The notes under the pieces were generated by a model that had not been told where the DNA came from, made no database searches, and worked only from the letters and a program-made list of their open reading frames with translations. A DNA stretch of 64,000 nucleotides from positions 124,001 to 188,000 of the forward strand of contig NZ_LGAP01000008.1 in assembly GCF_001270265.1 (NCBI RefSeq), written 5' to 3'. Both the position numbers and the translations under genes were made by a program. This DNA comes from Ensifer adhaerens. GTDB taxonomy: Bacteria > Pseudomonadota > Alphaproteobacteria > Rhizobiales > Rhizobiaceae. Below, in pieces: positions 42,762 to 51,342 of the stretch. Within the stretch, counting starts at the first letter, position 1. Every line of letters begins with the position of its first letter.

Positions 42762-43274
42762 ATGCAGACCACGATTCGCATCATCGGCATCGATCCCGGC
42801 CTTCGCCGTACCGGTTGGGGCATCATCGAAACGCTCGGCAATTCGCTGCGCTTCGTCGCGTCCGGGACTGTGACATCCGATGGCGACATGGATCTCGCCT
42901 CGCGTCTCTGCCAGCTGCATGACGGACTGGCTGAAGTCGTGCACAGTTATCAGCCGCATGAGGCGGCGGTGGAGCAGACCTTCGTCAACAAGGATGCGAC
43001 GGCGACACTGAAGCTCGGGCAGGCGCGCGGCATCGCCATGCTGGTGCCGGCGCGCGCCGGCTTGAGGGTGGCCGAATATGCGCCGAACGCAGTCAAGAAG
43101 GCCGTCATCGGTGTCGGCCACGGGGAAAAGCAGCAGATCCACATGATGCTGAAGGTCCTGATGCCGAAGGCCGAGTTCAAGGGCAATGATGCTGCCGATG
43201 CTCTGGCGATCGCCATCTGCCACGCGCACAACCGCCTGTCGGTGACCAGCCGGCTTGCGGCCCTGATGGGGTAG
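42762..43274 (+). CDS. ruvC: Holliday-junction endonuclease RuvC
   Basis: A 170-residue resolvase. The four acidic catalytic residues are visible: [15 protein letters not shown] (Asp), [11 protein letters not shown] (Glu) and [15 protein letters not shown] (two Asp). It nicks RuvAB-processed junctions symmetrically. The ATG at 42762 gives the usual N-terminus; the frame is open 66 bases further up without homology. ruvA begins 72 bases later and ruvB after that, so it is the first gene of a standard ruvCAB set. Confidence 0.98.
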   Translation: MQTTIRIIGIDPGLRRTGWGIIETLGNSLRFVASGTVTSDGDMDLASRLCQLHDGLAEVVHSYQPHEAAVEQTFVNKDATATLKLGQARGIAMLVPARAGLRVAEYAPNAVKKAVIGVGHGEKQQIHMMLKVLMPKAEFKGNDAADALAIAICHAHNRLSVTSRLAALMG

Positions 43275-43346
43275 TTGCGCCGGTGCCGTTAATTTCCGAT
43301 GGTCGGTCCGATCATCCCGCAATCCATCCATGAGAGACGACGCCAC

Positions 43347-43964
43347 ATGATCGGCAAATTGAAGGGTACTATCGACGAAATCGGCGAGGATCATGTCGTT
43401 CTCGACGTGCATGGCGTCGGCTATGTCGCCCATTGTTCGGCGCGCACATTGTCGAAGCTCGGTTCGGCGGGAGAGGCGGCGGTGCTGTTTATCGAAACCT
43501 ATGTGCGCGAGGACCAGTTGAAGCTGTTCGGCTTCCTGACGGCGCTGGAGCGCGAGTGGTTTCGCCTGTTGCAAAGCGTGCAGGGCGTCGGCTCCAAGGT
43601 GGCGCTCGCCCTCCTTTCGACGCTGACGCCGGGCGAGCTCGCAAACGCGATCGCGCTGCAGGACAAGACTTCGGTGTCGCGCGCGCCGGGCGTCGGCCCG
43701 AAGGTGGCGGTGCGCATCGTCACCGAACTGAAGAACAAGGCGCCGGCGTTCGCCGGCGAAATGTCCGGCTCGATCGGCCTCAAGCAGGAGCTTGGCGAGG
43801 GTGTTGCCTCGGCGCCGGTTTCCGATGCGGTGTCGGCACTCACCAACCTCGGCTATTCGCGCGATCAGGCCGCCAATGCGGTTGCCGCGGCGCTGAAGAA
43901 CGGCGGTGAGGACGCCGACAGCGCCAAGCTGATCCGGCTGGGTCTGAAGGAACTGGCGCGATGA
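43347..43964 (+). CDS. ruvA: Holliday-junction branch-migration protein RuvA
   Basis: A 205-residue DNA-binding subunit. [20 protein letters not shown] starts the OB fold; [18 protein letters not shown] and [19 protein letters not shown] are the two helix-hairpin-helix motifs; the C-terminal third domain ([17 protein letters not shown]) contacts RuvB. The start at 43347 is the only one giving the family N-terminus. The ruvB gene follows after 87 bases. Confidence 0.98.
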   Translation: MIGKLKGTIDEIGEDHVVLDVHGVGYVAHCSARTLSKLGSAGEAAVLFIETYVREDQLKLFGFLTALEREWFRLLQSVQGVGSKVALALLSTLTPGELANAIALQDKTSVSRAPGVGPKVAVRIVTELKNKAPAFAGEMSGSIGLKQELGEGVASAPVSDAVSALTNLGYSRDQAANAVAAALKNGGEDADSAKLIRLGLKELAR

Positions 43965-44051
43965 CTTCTTGCGTTGTCGTCCCGGCCGATGCAAAACGGG
44001 CATATTCTTTGACACCTTGCGCACGAATGCCCGATCGATTGGAACGGATGG

Positions 44052-45092
44052 ATGACTGAAGCCGCACGCCTGATAACGCCGGAAAAGCGCGGCGAAGATC
44101 TCGATGCGACCATGCGTCCGCAGTCCCTGGACGAATTTACAGGCCAGGCGGAAGCGCGCGCCAACCTGAAGATCTTCATCGAAGCGGCGAAGAACCGCGG
44201 CGAGGCGCTCGATCACGTGCTGTTCGTCGGACCGCCCGGCCTCGGCAAGACGACGCTGGCGCAGATCATGGCTAAGGAGCTCGGCGTCAACTTCCGCTCG
44301 ACCTCCGGCCCGGTCATCGCCAAGGCGGGGGATCTCGCTGCACTTCTGACCAATCTCGAAGAGCGCGACGTTCTGTTCATCGACGAAATCCACCGGCTCA
44401 ACCCGGCGGTCGAGGAAATCCTCTATCCGGCGATGGAAGACTTCCAGCTCGACCTTATCATCGGCGAGGGGCCGGCGGCGCGCTCGGTGAAGATCGATCT
44501 GTCGAAGTTCACGCTGGTGGCCGCAACCACGCGTCTCGGCCTGCTGACGACGCCGCTGCGCGACCGTTTCGGCATTCCGGTGCGGCTCAATTTCTACACG
44601 GTCGAGGAACTGGAATCGATCGTGCGCCGTGGTTCCCGGCTGATGGGGCTCGGCATGACCGACGACGGCGCACGCGAGATTGCCCGCCGCGCCCGTGGCA
44701 CGCCGCGCATCGCCGGCCGCCTGCTTAGGCGCGTGCGCGATTTTGCCGAAGTGGCGCGGGCCGAAGCGGTGACAAAGAAAATCGCCGACGAGGCGCTGAC
44801 GCGGCTGCTCGTCGACAATATGGGGCTCGACCAACTCGACCGCCGCTATCTCTTCATGATCGCCCAGAATTTCGCTGGCGGGCCTGTCGGCATCGAGACC
44901 ATCGCCGCGGGTCTCTCCGAACCGCGCGATGCGATCGAAGACATCATTGAACCCTATCTGATCCAGCAGGGCTTCATCCAGCGCACGCCGCGCGGCCGAA
45001 TCTTGACCGCCAATGCCTGGAAACATATCGGCCTCAATCCGCCGAAAGAGGTCGAGGCGACGCAGTTCCGGCTGACGCTCGAGGACGAGTAA
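44052..45092 (+). CDS. ruvB: Holliday-junction DNA helicase RuvB
   Basis: A 346-residue AAA+ motor that drives branch migration with RuvA. Features: Walker [15 protein letters not shown], Walker [13 protein letters not shown], sensor [10 protein letters not shown] and arginine-rich sensor-2 [18 protein letters not shown]; the C-terminal winged helix ends [16 protein letters not shown]. The gene ends TAA at 45090-45092, and the next ATG follows at once. Confidence 0.98.
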   Translation: MTEAARLITPEKRGEDLDATMRPQSLDEFTGQAEARANLKIFIEAAKNRGEALDHVLFVGPPGLGKTTLAQIMAKELGVNFRSTSGPVIAKAGDLAALLTNLEERDVLFIDEIHRLNPAVEEILYPAMEDFQLDLIIGEGPAARSVKIDLSKFTLVAATTRLGLLTTPLRDRFGIPVRLNFYTVEELESIVRRGSRLMGLGMTDDGAREIARRARGTPRIAGRLLRRVRDFAEVARAEAVTKKIADEALTRLLVDNMGLDQLDRRYLFMIAQNFAGGPVGIETIAAGLSEPRDAIEDIIEPYLIQQGFIQRTPRGRILTANAWKHIGLNPPKEVEATQFRLTLEDE

Positions 45093-45995
45093 ATGATCAC
45101 CCGTCGTGGACTGTTGAAGGTTCTCGGCGGCGGCATAGCCAGTATGGCGGCGCTTGGCGGCTATGCCTTTGCCATTGAGCCGCTCGCCCGGCTGAACGTG
45201 ACGCGGTATTCGCTGACGCCGCCGGGATGGACGCCGGGCTTGAAGCTGCGCGTGGTGGCCCTTGCCGACATCCATGCCTGCGAACCGTGGATGTCAGCCA
45301 ATCGCATCGCTTCGATCTGCCGACAGGCCAATGCGCTTGGCGGCGATATCACCGTCCTTCTCGGCGACTATGCCGCCGGCATGAACCTGGTGACGCGCTA
45401 CGTGCATTCCAGCGAATGGTCGAAGGCGCTTGCGACGCTCGAGGCGCCGCTCGGCGTGCATGCGATCATGGGCAATCACGACTGGTGGGAGGACAGGACC
45501 GCGCAGAAGAACAGCGGCGGTCTCACCTTCGGTCACAGGGCGCTCGCGGACGTCGGCATCAACGTCTACAGCAATCGTGCCATCCGCCTGGAAAAGGATG
45601 GCCTCGGCTTCTGGCTCGCCGGCCTCGAAGATCAGCTTGCGCTGGTGCCGGGCAGGAAGTGGCTGCGGAAACATATGCAGGGCCTCGACGATCTCGACGG
45701 CACCTTGGCGCAGGTCGGTGACGACGCGCCGGTGATCCTGCTTGCCCATGAGCCGGACATTTTTCCGAAGGTGCCCTCGCGCGTCGCCTTGACGCTCTCC
45801 GGCCATACCCATGGCGGGCAGGTCCGGTTTCTCGGTCACGCTCCCGTCGTGCCCTCCCGTTTCGGCGATCGCTACGCCTACGGTCATATGGTCGAGGCGG
45901 ATCGCAGCCTGATCGTTTCCGGCGGGCTCGGCTGCTCGATTGCGCCGGTCCGCTTCGGCGTGCCGCCGGAGATCGTCGTCATCGACCTCGGCTAA
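45093..45995 (+). CDS. Tat-exported metallophosphoesterase, paralogue 1
   Basis: A 300-residue calcineurin-like phosphoesterase. MITRRGLLKVLGGGIASMAAL is a twin-arginine signal. Metal motifs: VALADIHACEPWM (where DxH is usual, D and H are present), LLGDYAAG, IMGNHDWWED, LLAHEPDIF and LSGHTHGGQVRFLG. It resembles YkuE-type enzymes, which act on cell-envelope phosphoesters or lipids. It starts directly after ruvB and has a downstream paralogue at 46179. Substrate unknown. Confidence 0.93.
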   Translation: MITRRGLLKVLGGGIASMAALGGYAFAIEPLARLNVTRYSLTPPGWTPGLKLRVVALADIHACEPWMSANRIASICRQANALGGDITVLLGDYAAGMNLVTRYVHSSEWSKALATLEAPLGVHAIMGNHDWWEDRTAQKNSGGLTFGHRALADVGINVYSNRAIRLEKDGLGFWLAGLEDQLALVPGRKWLRKHMQGLDDLDGTLAQVGDDAPVILLAHEPDIFPKVPSRVALTLSGHTHGGQVRFLGHAPVVPSRFGDRYAYGHMVEADRSLIVSGGLGCSIAPVRFGVPPEIVVIDLG

Positions 45996-46178
45996 GGGGG
46001 CCCGGCCGCATGGCTTAGGCACGCGGCCGAATGGCGTATTTCGGCGGGACGGCGAGCTCGCTATGATCCAGCAAGGATAGAGCCGGCCGTCGACGATGGG
46101 CGAGCACTTTCCGTTGCCTGCGCCGCCTCCACGAAGGCGGCCGAATGCTTGAAGTCCATCCAGAGGAGGGAAGAGTGT

Positions 46179-47078
46179 ATGCTGGCGCGGCGCGCGTTCC
46201 TCAAGCTCCTGGGCGGACTGGTAATGGCGGGCTTTGGGACGAGCGCCTATGCCATCGGTGTCGAACCGTTGCGGCGCCCCCTTGTCACGTCCTATGCCGT
46301 AAAGCCAACCAACTGGCCGATAGGGCTAAAGCTCAGGATCGTCGTTCTGGCCGACATCCATGCCTGCGAACCCTGGATGCCGGTACGCCGGATTGCCGGC
46401 ATCTGCGATCAGGCTAATGCGCTTGGTGGCGATATCATCCTCCTGCTCGGCGATTACATGAGCAGTCTGCGCCTGACCGGTTTCGTCGAACCAGCCCGTT
46501 GGGCCGAGGCATTGGCGCGGCTGAAGGCGCCGCTCGGGGTCCACGCGATCATGGGCAATCATGACTGGCTCAACGATCCGGTGGCCAGCCGAGCCGGGCA
46601 CGGTCCGACCTTGGCGCACAGAGCGCTCGCCGGCGTCGGTATCCCGGTCTATGACAATCGTGCGCTGCGGCTCGAAAAGGACGGACGATCTTTCTGGCTG
46701 GCAGGTCTGGCCGATCAACTCGAACCAACCTATCCGGCTCCGGATGGCTCCGGCATGATCCCCGGGCTCGATGACCTGCCCGGCACGCTGGCCGGCATTG
46801 ACGGTGACGATCCGATCATTCTGATGGCGCACGAACCGGATATCTTCGTCGACGTGCCCCGGCACGTATCGCTGACGCTCGCCGGTCATACCCATGGCGG
46901 GCAGGTGCGGTTCTTGGGCTATGCGCCACTCGTCCCGTCGCGATACGGCAACCGCTATGCCTACGGGCATATCATCGAGGATGATCGCCACATGATCGTC
47001 TCAGGCGGATTGGGTCTTTCGAATTTGCCGGTGCGGATCGGATCGCCGCCGGAGGTCGTTGCCGTCGACATAGGCTAG
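46179..47078 (+). CDS. Tat-exported metallophosphoesterase, paralogue 2
   Basis: A 299-residue paralogue of the preceding gene. The start is the ATG at 46179, eight bases after gaggaggga. The leader ARRAFLKLLGGLVMAGFG is twin-arginine-like. The metal motifs are repeated almost unchanged: LADIHACEPWMP, LLLGDYMS, AIMGNHDWLND, MAHEPDIF, LAGHTHGGQVRFLG, and the C-terminus SPPEVVAVDIG. Divergence is greatest in the middle (around the RAGHGPTLAHRAL and PTYPAPDGSGM stretches). It is separated from the first copy by 183 bases. Confidence 0.93.
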   Translation: MLARRAFLKLLGGLVMAGFGTSAYAIGVEPLRRPLVTSYAVKPTNWPIGLKLRIVVLADIHACEPWMPVRRIAGICDQANALGGDIILLLGDYMSSLRLTGFVEPARWAEALARLKAPLGVHAIMGNHDWLNDPVASRAGHGPTLAHRALAGVGIPVYDNRALRLEKDGRSFWLAGLADQLEPTYPAPDGSGMIPGLDDLPGTLAGIDGDDPIILMAHEPDIFVDVPRHVSLTLAGHTHGGQVRFLGYAPLVPSRYGNRYAYGHIIEDDRHMIVSGGLGLSNLPVRIGSPPEVVAVDIG

Positions 47079-47396
47079 GTCAGCGCCGGCTGTCGTTACT
47101 GTCGCGATCTCAGGCTATACCGCCAAGGCAGGCACTGAATATCTGTGTATGGCACATGTCTACTTTATTGTATTCTTATTCTTGCCACATCTGCGCCCCG
47201 CTTTGAGCCGATTTCGACAGTAACAAGACCCCGGGCGATTAAGGGCATTAGCAGTATCACATGCCGTCCAGGGACAGACAGAAGCGGTTTTAGTTCAGCG
47301 TCGATTTCATTCAGTCTGAGGGAATTTTGTAGGGTGCGCCATTCGGGGTGGCGCCATTCCCACGTGATCCTGCCGATATCGAAAAGGTACTTTACA
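47079..47396. other. Intergenic region before the membrane protein gene
   Basis: 318 bases. The early part (about 47140-47190) is AT-rich, unlike its surroundings, and could hold a promoter. The sequence gcgccattc occurs twice 15 bases apart near 47336-47359. The downstream reading frame is open through most of this region, but no ribosome site or family start supports extending the gene. No other structure recognised. Confidence 0.4.
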
Positions 47397-48065
47397 ATGG
47401 GTCTCATGTTTCTAATCAATACGCTGAGCCTCGATCCCGTCGCCGCGCTCAAGACGGGTCTACGCATACTCCACTTCATCGGGTTGGCGCTGGGGCTGGG
47501 AGCTGCCACCGTTCTGGATCTGATGATCGTCAGATTCTTCATCAAGGGGAAAGTGACCCCGGAACACTGGGCGGTGTTCCACTTCGGGTCGAAGATCGTC
47601 AATTGGGGCCTGATCCTCCTGTGGGTCACGGGCATTGGCTTCATGACCTACTACGGCTACTTCGAGCCGATCAAACTTGGCAATGAGAAGGTCTGGGCGA
47701 AGATGACCATCGTCGCCATCCTGACGATCAATGGCGCCTTCATCCATGCGGTGATCCTGCCGAAGGTGAAGATGCAGATCGGTCGTTCGCTGATGGAAGG
47801 CATGTCGACCAAGCAGCGCAGCACCTTCCTCATCTCCGGTGCCGTCTCGGCAACCTCGTGGTACGTGCCGCTGATGCTCGGTGCCCTGCCGCAGCTCAAC
47901 TTCGTCGTTCCGATGACGGTGATCCTGATGGCCTATGGCTTGCTGCTGGCCGCCGCGATCATCATCTCGCATAGCCTTCTTTTCGTGCTTCCGGCGGACA
48001 AGGTACCGGCAAAGCAGACGAAAACGCGGACCGAGCCGATGATGGGCGTGCCCTCGGTGGCTTGA
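47397..48065 (+). CDS. Multi-helix membrane protein of unknown function
   Basis: A 222-residue integral membrane protein with about five to six hydrophobic helices, for example ILHFIGLALGLGAATVLDLMIV, NWGLILLWVTGIGFMTYYGYF and VPMTVILMAYGLLLAAAIIISH. Conserved-looking histidines lie in the first helix (LHF) and third section. It resembles CopD/DUF2214-like four-to-six-helix families only in outline. The C-terminus is basic and cytoplasmic. Start at ATG 47397 (MGLMFL); MFL at 47406 is possible. The preceding aaaaggta is a usable ribosome site. It is convergent with the toxin-like gene. Confidence 0.75.
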   Translation: MGLMFLINTLSLDPVAALKTGLRILHFIGLALGLGAATVLDLMIVRFFIKGKVTPEHWAVFHFGSKIVNWGLILLWVTGIGFMTYYGYFEPIKLGNEKVWAKMTIVAILTINGAFIHAVILPKVKMQIGRSLMEGMSTKQRSTFLISGAVSATSWYVPLMLGALPQLNFVVPMTVILMAYGLLLAAAIIISHSLLFVLPADKVPAKQTKTRTEPMMGVPSVA

Positions 48066-48110
48066 GCTGGGGGATCGCGTGCCTGGTTTAGCCGGCACGT
48101 AACCGAAAGG

Positions 48111-48150
48111 AAGGGCCCGGCGTCGAGCATGACGCCGGGCCCTTCTGTTT
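48111..48150. terminator. Bidirectional terminator between membrane protein and toxin-like gene
   Basis: Perfect 14-base arms aagggcccggcgtc / gacgccgggccctt with a 6-base loop, then tctgttt on the plus strand and tttcgg on the minus strand. It serves two convergent genes. Confidence 0.85.
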
Positions 48151-48187
48151 ATGGCGCTGTCAATGCGCCTCAGGTGGGTAAACTTGG

Positions 48188-49402
48188 TCAAGCGGCCTTG
48201 CTGAACAGGTTCTGAAGAGCGCTGCGCAGGCCTGGCACGACTTCATAGATGTCGGTCACCAGAAGCAGACCATCGGCGCACTCGAACCATTCCCCTGCCA
48301 TGCCTGCAATCCCCTTGACCGACGCGCTGAGCTTGGCGGCCTCGATCGAGTTGGGAGGGGTGCTGATGACCCGCTCGGCAATCCAGGCGTCGAGCCAGCT
48401 TTGGTTTGCGGGCGAGACGGCCTCGAGCGCGGTTTGCGGGTGTTTGTCGAAATACTCCTGGATGGCGATGTTCGTCGGTGCGATGACGATCTGGTCCAGA
48501 TTGCTGTCGCCGAAGGCGTCGATGACGCGAGAGCGCTCCAGCGCCATCAGGAAGGTGTCGGTCTTGCCATCCCGGCCGGTTGCCGCTGCGAGTGAGCGCA
48601 GCGTCTCCAGTATCGTGGGAAGCGGCTGTTCCTGTTGCGCCTCGTCGGCGCCGGTCTTGACGAGGGACTTATAGACGAGATCGATGCCGGGGGTGAACGA
48701 CCGCTTGCGGATGCCGCGCGTCCAATTGTATTCGAAATCCACCTCGAAGCGGCCTTTGAGATTGGGCACTGCGCCCTGCGGCACCTCGATGATCACCGCC
48801 GGGTTCCAGATGTAGCCGGCATAGGACGGGCGGCCGGGATTTGCGGGCATTCCCGCCGACACCCAGCCGACATGCGGCAAGCTGGTGTGCCACTCGATCG
48901 ATCGCGATTCCGGGCGGGCGGCGAACGAGACCTCCGAAGCGGTGAAGCTGACACCGACATTGGCGCTGAGCGAAGCGCCCGCCTTCGGCCCTTCCGAACT
49001 GTACTCGGCGCTCAGTTCACCGCCGATCGAGAAGCTGATCGTTGCCTGTTCGATCGTGCTGTTCGGCCCGAACGTCAGGAGCCGTGCCTGTGCCGAAGTC
49101 GTCTCGATGCGCAGATTCATGTGGTTGGCGTAAAAACCGACCGAGACCCAATTGGATGACGGGTTGGACGGCGAGCCCTGGATGCCGTGATAGACATCGC
49201 CGGCGACGAGATAATAGTCGCGCGTCAGATTCTGATCGCCGTGCATCAGTTTGTAGACTGACAGCAAGGCGTTCGCAGTCAGGGTTTGTGATGAGGTCTT
49301 GACCGTACCCCATCCAAAATCCTTGCCGCCATTCGTTCTCCATTCACCGTTCAAAGTGCCGACAAGCTTCCAGACTTCAGGATTCAACGTCTCGATAGGC
49401 AT
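48188..49402 (-). CDS. Leukocidin-like pore-forming domain fused to a fasciclin-like domain (putative)
   Basis: A 404-residue protein with no signal peptide (MPIETLNPEVWKLVG). Residues ~60-250 follow the leukocidin/alpha-hemolysin pattern: FGPNSTIEQATISFSIGG, a Ser/Gly/Ala-rich alternating stretch (~122-160) like a barrel pre-stem, SRSIEWHTSLP (compare the staphylococcal KxVxW motif), and a tryptophan-rich late part, RFEVDFEYNWTRG. Residues ~262-392 resemble a fasciclin (FAS1) fold: TFLMALERSRVIDAFG, IVIAPTNIAIQEYF, SVKGIAGMAG, LLLVTDIYEVVP. The gene is isolated, with its own terminator. The function (toxin, effector or self-recognition factor) is not established. Confidence 0.5.
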   Translation of the reverse strand: MPIETLNPEVWKLVGTLNGEWRTNGGKDFGWGTVKTSSQTLTANALLSVYKLMHGDQNLTRDYYLVAGDVYHGIQGSPSNPSSNWVSVGFYANHMNLRIETTSAQARLLTFGPNSTIEQATISFSIGGELSAEYSSEGPKAGASLSANVGVSFTASEVSFAARPESRSIEWHTSLPHVGWVSAGMPANPGRPSYAGYIWNPAVIIEVPQGAVPNLKGRFEVDFEYNWTRGIRKRSFTPGIDLVYKSLVKTGADEAQQEQPLPTILETLRSLAAATGRDGKTDTFLMALERSRVIDAFGDSNLDQIVIAPTNIAIQEYFDKHPQTALEAVSPANQSWLDAWIAERVISTPPNSIEAAKLSASVKGIAGMAGEWFECADGLLLVTDIYEVVPGLRSALQNLFSKAA

Positions 49403-49422
49403 CGTGTGGTTCCTTCGAAGCG

Positions 49423-49436
49423 CCGTCGATCGACGG
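49423..49436. promoter_or_regulatory. Palindrome upstream of the toxin-like gene
   Basis: Perfect 14-base palindrome ccgtcgatcgacgg ending 21 bases upstream of the ATG at 49402. Beyond it, 49497-49560 is AT-rich, unlike the flanking genes. It could be an operator. Confidence 0.4.
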
Positions 49437-49591
49437 GAGGTTGAGCTGTGGAGCGAGGCCGGGACTGGCCCGCACAGCCACCATAACGCAGATGCTCTAT
49501 GACAACCTAAGGTAATAATTTGTACATTAAAGCTCTTTAAACGAGTCCATAATTTGCACAGGCGTGGCTCAGACCCTGTGCGTTTGCAGTG

Positions 49592-50482
49592 TCAGGCGAG
49601 CAGCTTTCTGACCGTTGCCTGCAATCGCTCCAGCCCGCCCGGCTGCCAGCCAAGTGCCCGGATCTTCTCGGTATTCATGGCATTGAATGCCGCCAGCGCG
49701 GCCGATCCCGGAAGGGCGTGCCTGGATCCGGTAATATGCTGCACCATTGCCAGAATGGCACGATTGTCGACGAGGACATCGGAGACGTTGAAGACGTGGC
49801 CCTGTGAGCCATCCAGTGGTGTTTGGAGGGCAAGGCGCACGGCGGCGGCCACATCCTCACCATGCACTTCCGTGCCGGCACGTGGCGCGATGACGCGGCC
49901 CGAGAGATAGTCATCGAAAAGCGGCTGCCATTTGTGAGCAGCACCTTCGCCGGGTACGCCGTAGACGCCGGTGACACGCAGGCTCGCAGTCTTGAATGCG
50001 GCTGTGCCCAGTGCGTCGAGTTCGTTTTCCGCTTCCAGCTTGAGCGCGCCATAGAGGCTTTCGGGATTGCAGGGCGTCTCTTCAAAGAGGCCTGCTCCCG
50101 GCGGCTGTTCGCCATAGACGGCGCGGCTCGACAGGAAGACGCAACGCTTCACGCCCTCATTGCGAGCCGTCTGAAACAGGCGGACGGAGCCATCGAGATT
50201 GCTGCGGCGGAACCCTTCCGGATCGTCGCCTTCACCGCCACGATAGCGACCGGCGACATGCTGGAAGGCGGCGTGGACGAAGTGGTCGATGTGCCGGAAG
50301 GCGGCACTCTGGTCGATATCCGGATCAAGTGCGAGCGGAACGAAGGCGACCGGCTTCGAAAACAGGGCGGGAGCTGGCGGGGTGCGGCCGCCGACGACCA
50401 CTTCATATCCGCTCGCCAGCAGATGCTCGACGATGAAGCGTCCGACAAAACCGGTGCCGCCGGAGACAAGGACGCGCGTCAT
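49592..50482 (-). CDS. sqdC: NAD-dependent epimerase/dehydratase, sulfolipid protein SqdC
   Basis: A 296-residue short-chain-type extended reductase. TRVLVSGGTGFVGRFIVEHL is the NAD site (GxxGxxG); FLSSRAVYGEQPP and LYGALKLEAENEL give the Ser and YxxxK catalytic residues. It is third in an operon with sqdB and sqdD, overlapping sqdD by 4 bases. In Rhodobacter and S. meliloti, sqdC accompanies sqdB and sqdD in making the sulfolipid SQDG, though its exact step is unclear. The assignment rests on this gene order. Confidence 0.82.
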   Translation of the reverse strand: MTRVLVSGGTGFVGRFIVEHLLASGYEVVVGGRTPPAPALFSKPVAFVPLALDPDIDQSAAFRHIDHFVHAAFQHVAGRYRGGEGDDPEGFRRSNLDGSVRLFQTARNEGVKRCVFLSSRAVYGEQPPGAGLFEETPCNPESLYGALKLEAENELDALGTAAFKTASLRVTGVYGVPGEGAAHKWQPLFDDYLSGRVIAPRAGTEVHGEDVAAAVRLALQTPLDGSQGHVFNVSDVLVDNRAILAMVQHITGSRHALPGSAALAAFNAMNTEKIRALGWQPGGLERLQATVRKLLA

Positions 50483-51342
50483 GACTGAGCCGGATTGGCA
50501 AGGGTTGCGATGTCAGGGATATCATCGCCCGTGAGGTAGGCGAACCAGAGGTCGATCAACGGTCGAAGCTGCCCGGCGCGCGGGTGGTCCTTCTCCCACG
50601 GTTTTTCATATTGGTAGTGCAACACGCCGATCGAAGACCAATCCCAGAGTTCGGGCAGGTTGAACCAGACATATTGCAGCATGTTCATCGTGACCGGCAG
50701 GCCATGCCATTCGGGAAAGAAGGCCTGCAGAAAGGTCTGATCGGTGCGAGGCCAGAAGGCGCCGTCCGCATCGAGCCTAGCGAGCATCATCTGGAACGTC
50801 GCGATGGAAGGCTCGGCGACGAAGACGCCGGAATTCAGCCGGTGAAAGTCGGCAAGGCCCTCATAGACGTTCGGCGCCGCCGAAAACTCCGGATAGCGAA
50901 ACAGCCGGTCGATGTTTCTGAGGACGATCGCATCCGCGTCGATGAACACGCAGCTGACATAGTCGGTCAGTTGCCAAAGCCGCAGCTTGCAGAAATTGTC
51001 GAGAGGCGAATGAAACGCCGGTTTGCGCCCCTTGGTGAACGGAGCCTTGTCGTGGACGTTGCGGCGAGCGTGGCGCTCGTTGAAGGCATCCGAGAGCGGC
51101 AGCAATTCGGTTTCGACCAGGCGGCAGCCGAATTCGGCCAGCGGCGCGAGAGCGTCGGCCGATACGCCCCCGGTGTGGAGAACGACGATGTCGGCCGGCG
51201 TGTCCGTGAGGCGGATCGAACGGGCGAGCGCGCGGGCGCCGAGCGCGTAGTCGGCATTGGTGACGAGCGTCACGAATGCATGGTGCGAGGAGGCAGGGGA
51301 GGAGGGACTGAGCCCCTCCGGTTTGCTATCGATCGATGTCAT
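50479..51342 (-). CDS. sqdD: Glycosyltransferase family 8-type sulfolipid glycosyltransferase SqdD
   Basis: A 287-residue cytoplasmic glycosyltransferase with a GT-A fold. HAFVTLVTNADYALGARALARSI is the glycogenin-like opening, VFIDADAIVLRNIDRLF contains the DxD motif, and LNSGVFVAEPS is the typical N-S-G motif. In this operon it is thought to transfer sulfoquinovose from UDP-sulfoquinovose to diacylglycerol. It overlaps sqdB by 4 bases and sqdC by 4. The first ~20 residues are Ser/Pro-rich and probably disordered. Confidence 0.85.
   Translation of the reverse strand: MTSIDSKPEGLSPSSPASSHHAFVTLVTNADYALGARALARSIRLTDTPADIVVLHTGGVSADALAPLAEFGCRLVETELLPLSDAFNERHARRNVHDKAPFTKGRKPAFHSPLDNFCKLRLWQLTDYVSCVFIDADAIVLRNIDRLFRYPEFSAAPNVYEGLADFHRLNSGVFVAEPSIATFQMMLARLDADGAFWPRTDQTFLQAFFPEWHGLPVTMNMLQYVWFNLPELWDWSSIGVLHYQYEKPWEKDHPRAGQLRPLIDLWFAYLTGDDIPDIATLANPAQS

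Noticed and set aside
42627-45275. 882-codon minus-strand frame opposite ruvCAB
   Set aside because: Antisense to three certain genes. Composition is typical of reversed high-GC coding sequence.
47145-47396. N-terminal extension of the membrane protein gene
   Set aside because: The open frame upstream of 47397 encodes a Ser/Arg-rich stretch without ribosome site and lies across an AT-rich, likely promoter, region.
48188-49402. Signal peptide for the toxin-like protein
   Set aside because: The N-terminus (MPIETLNPEVWKLVGTLNGEW) has no hydrophobic core or basic start, and no better upstream start is seen.
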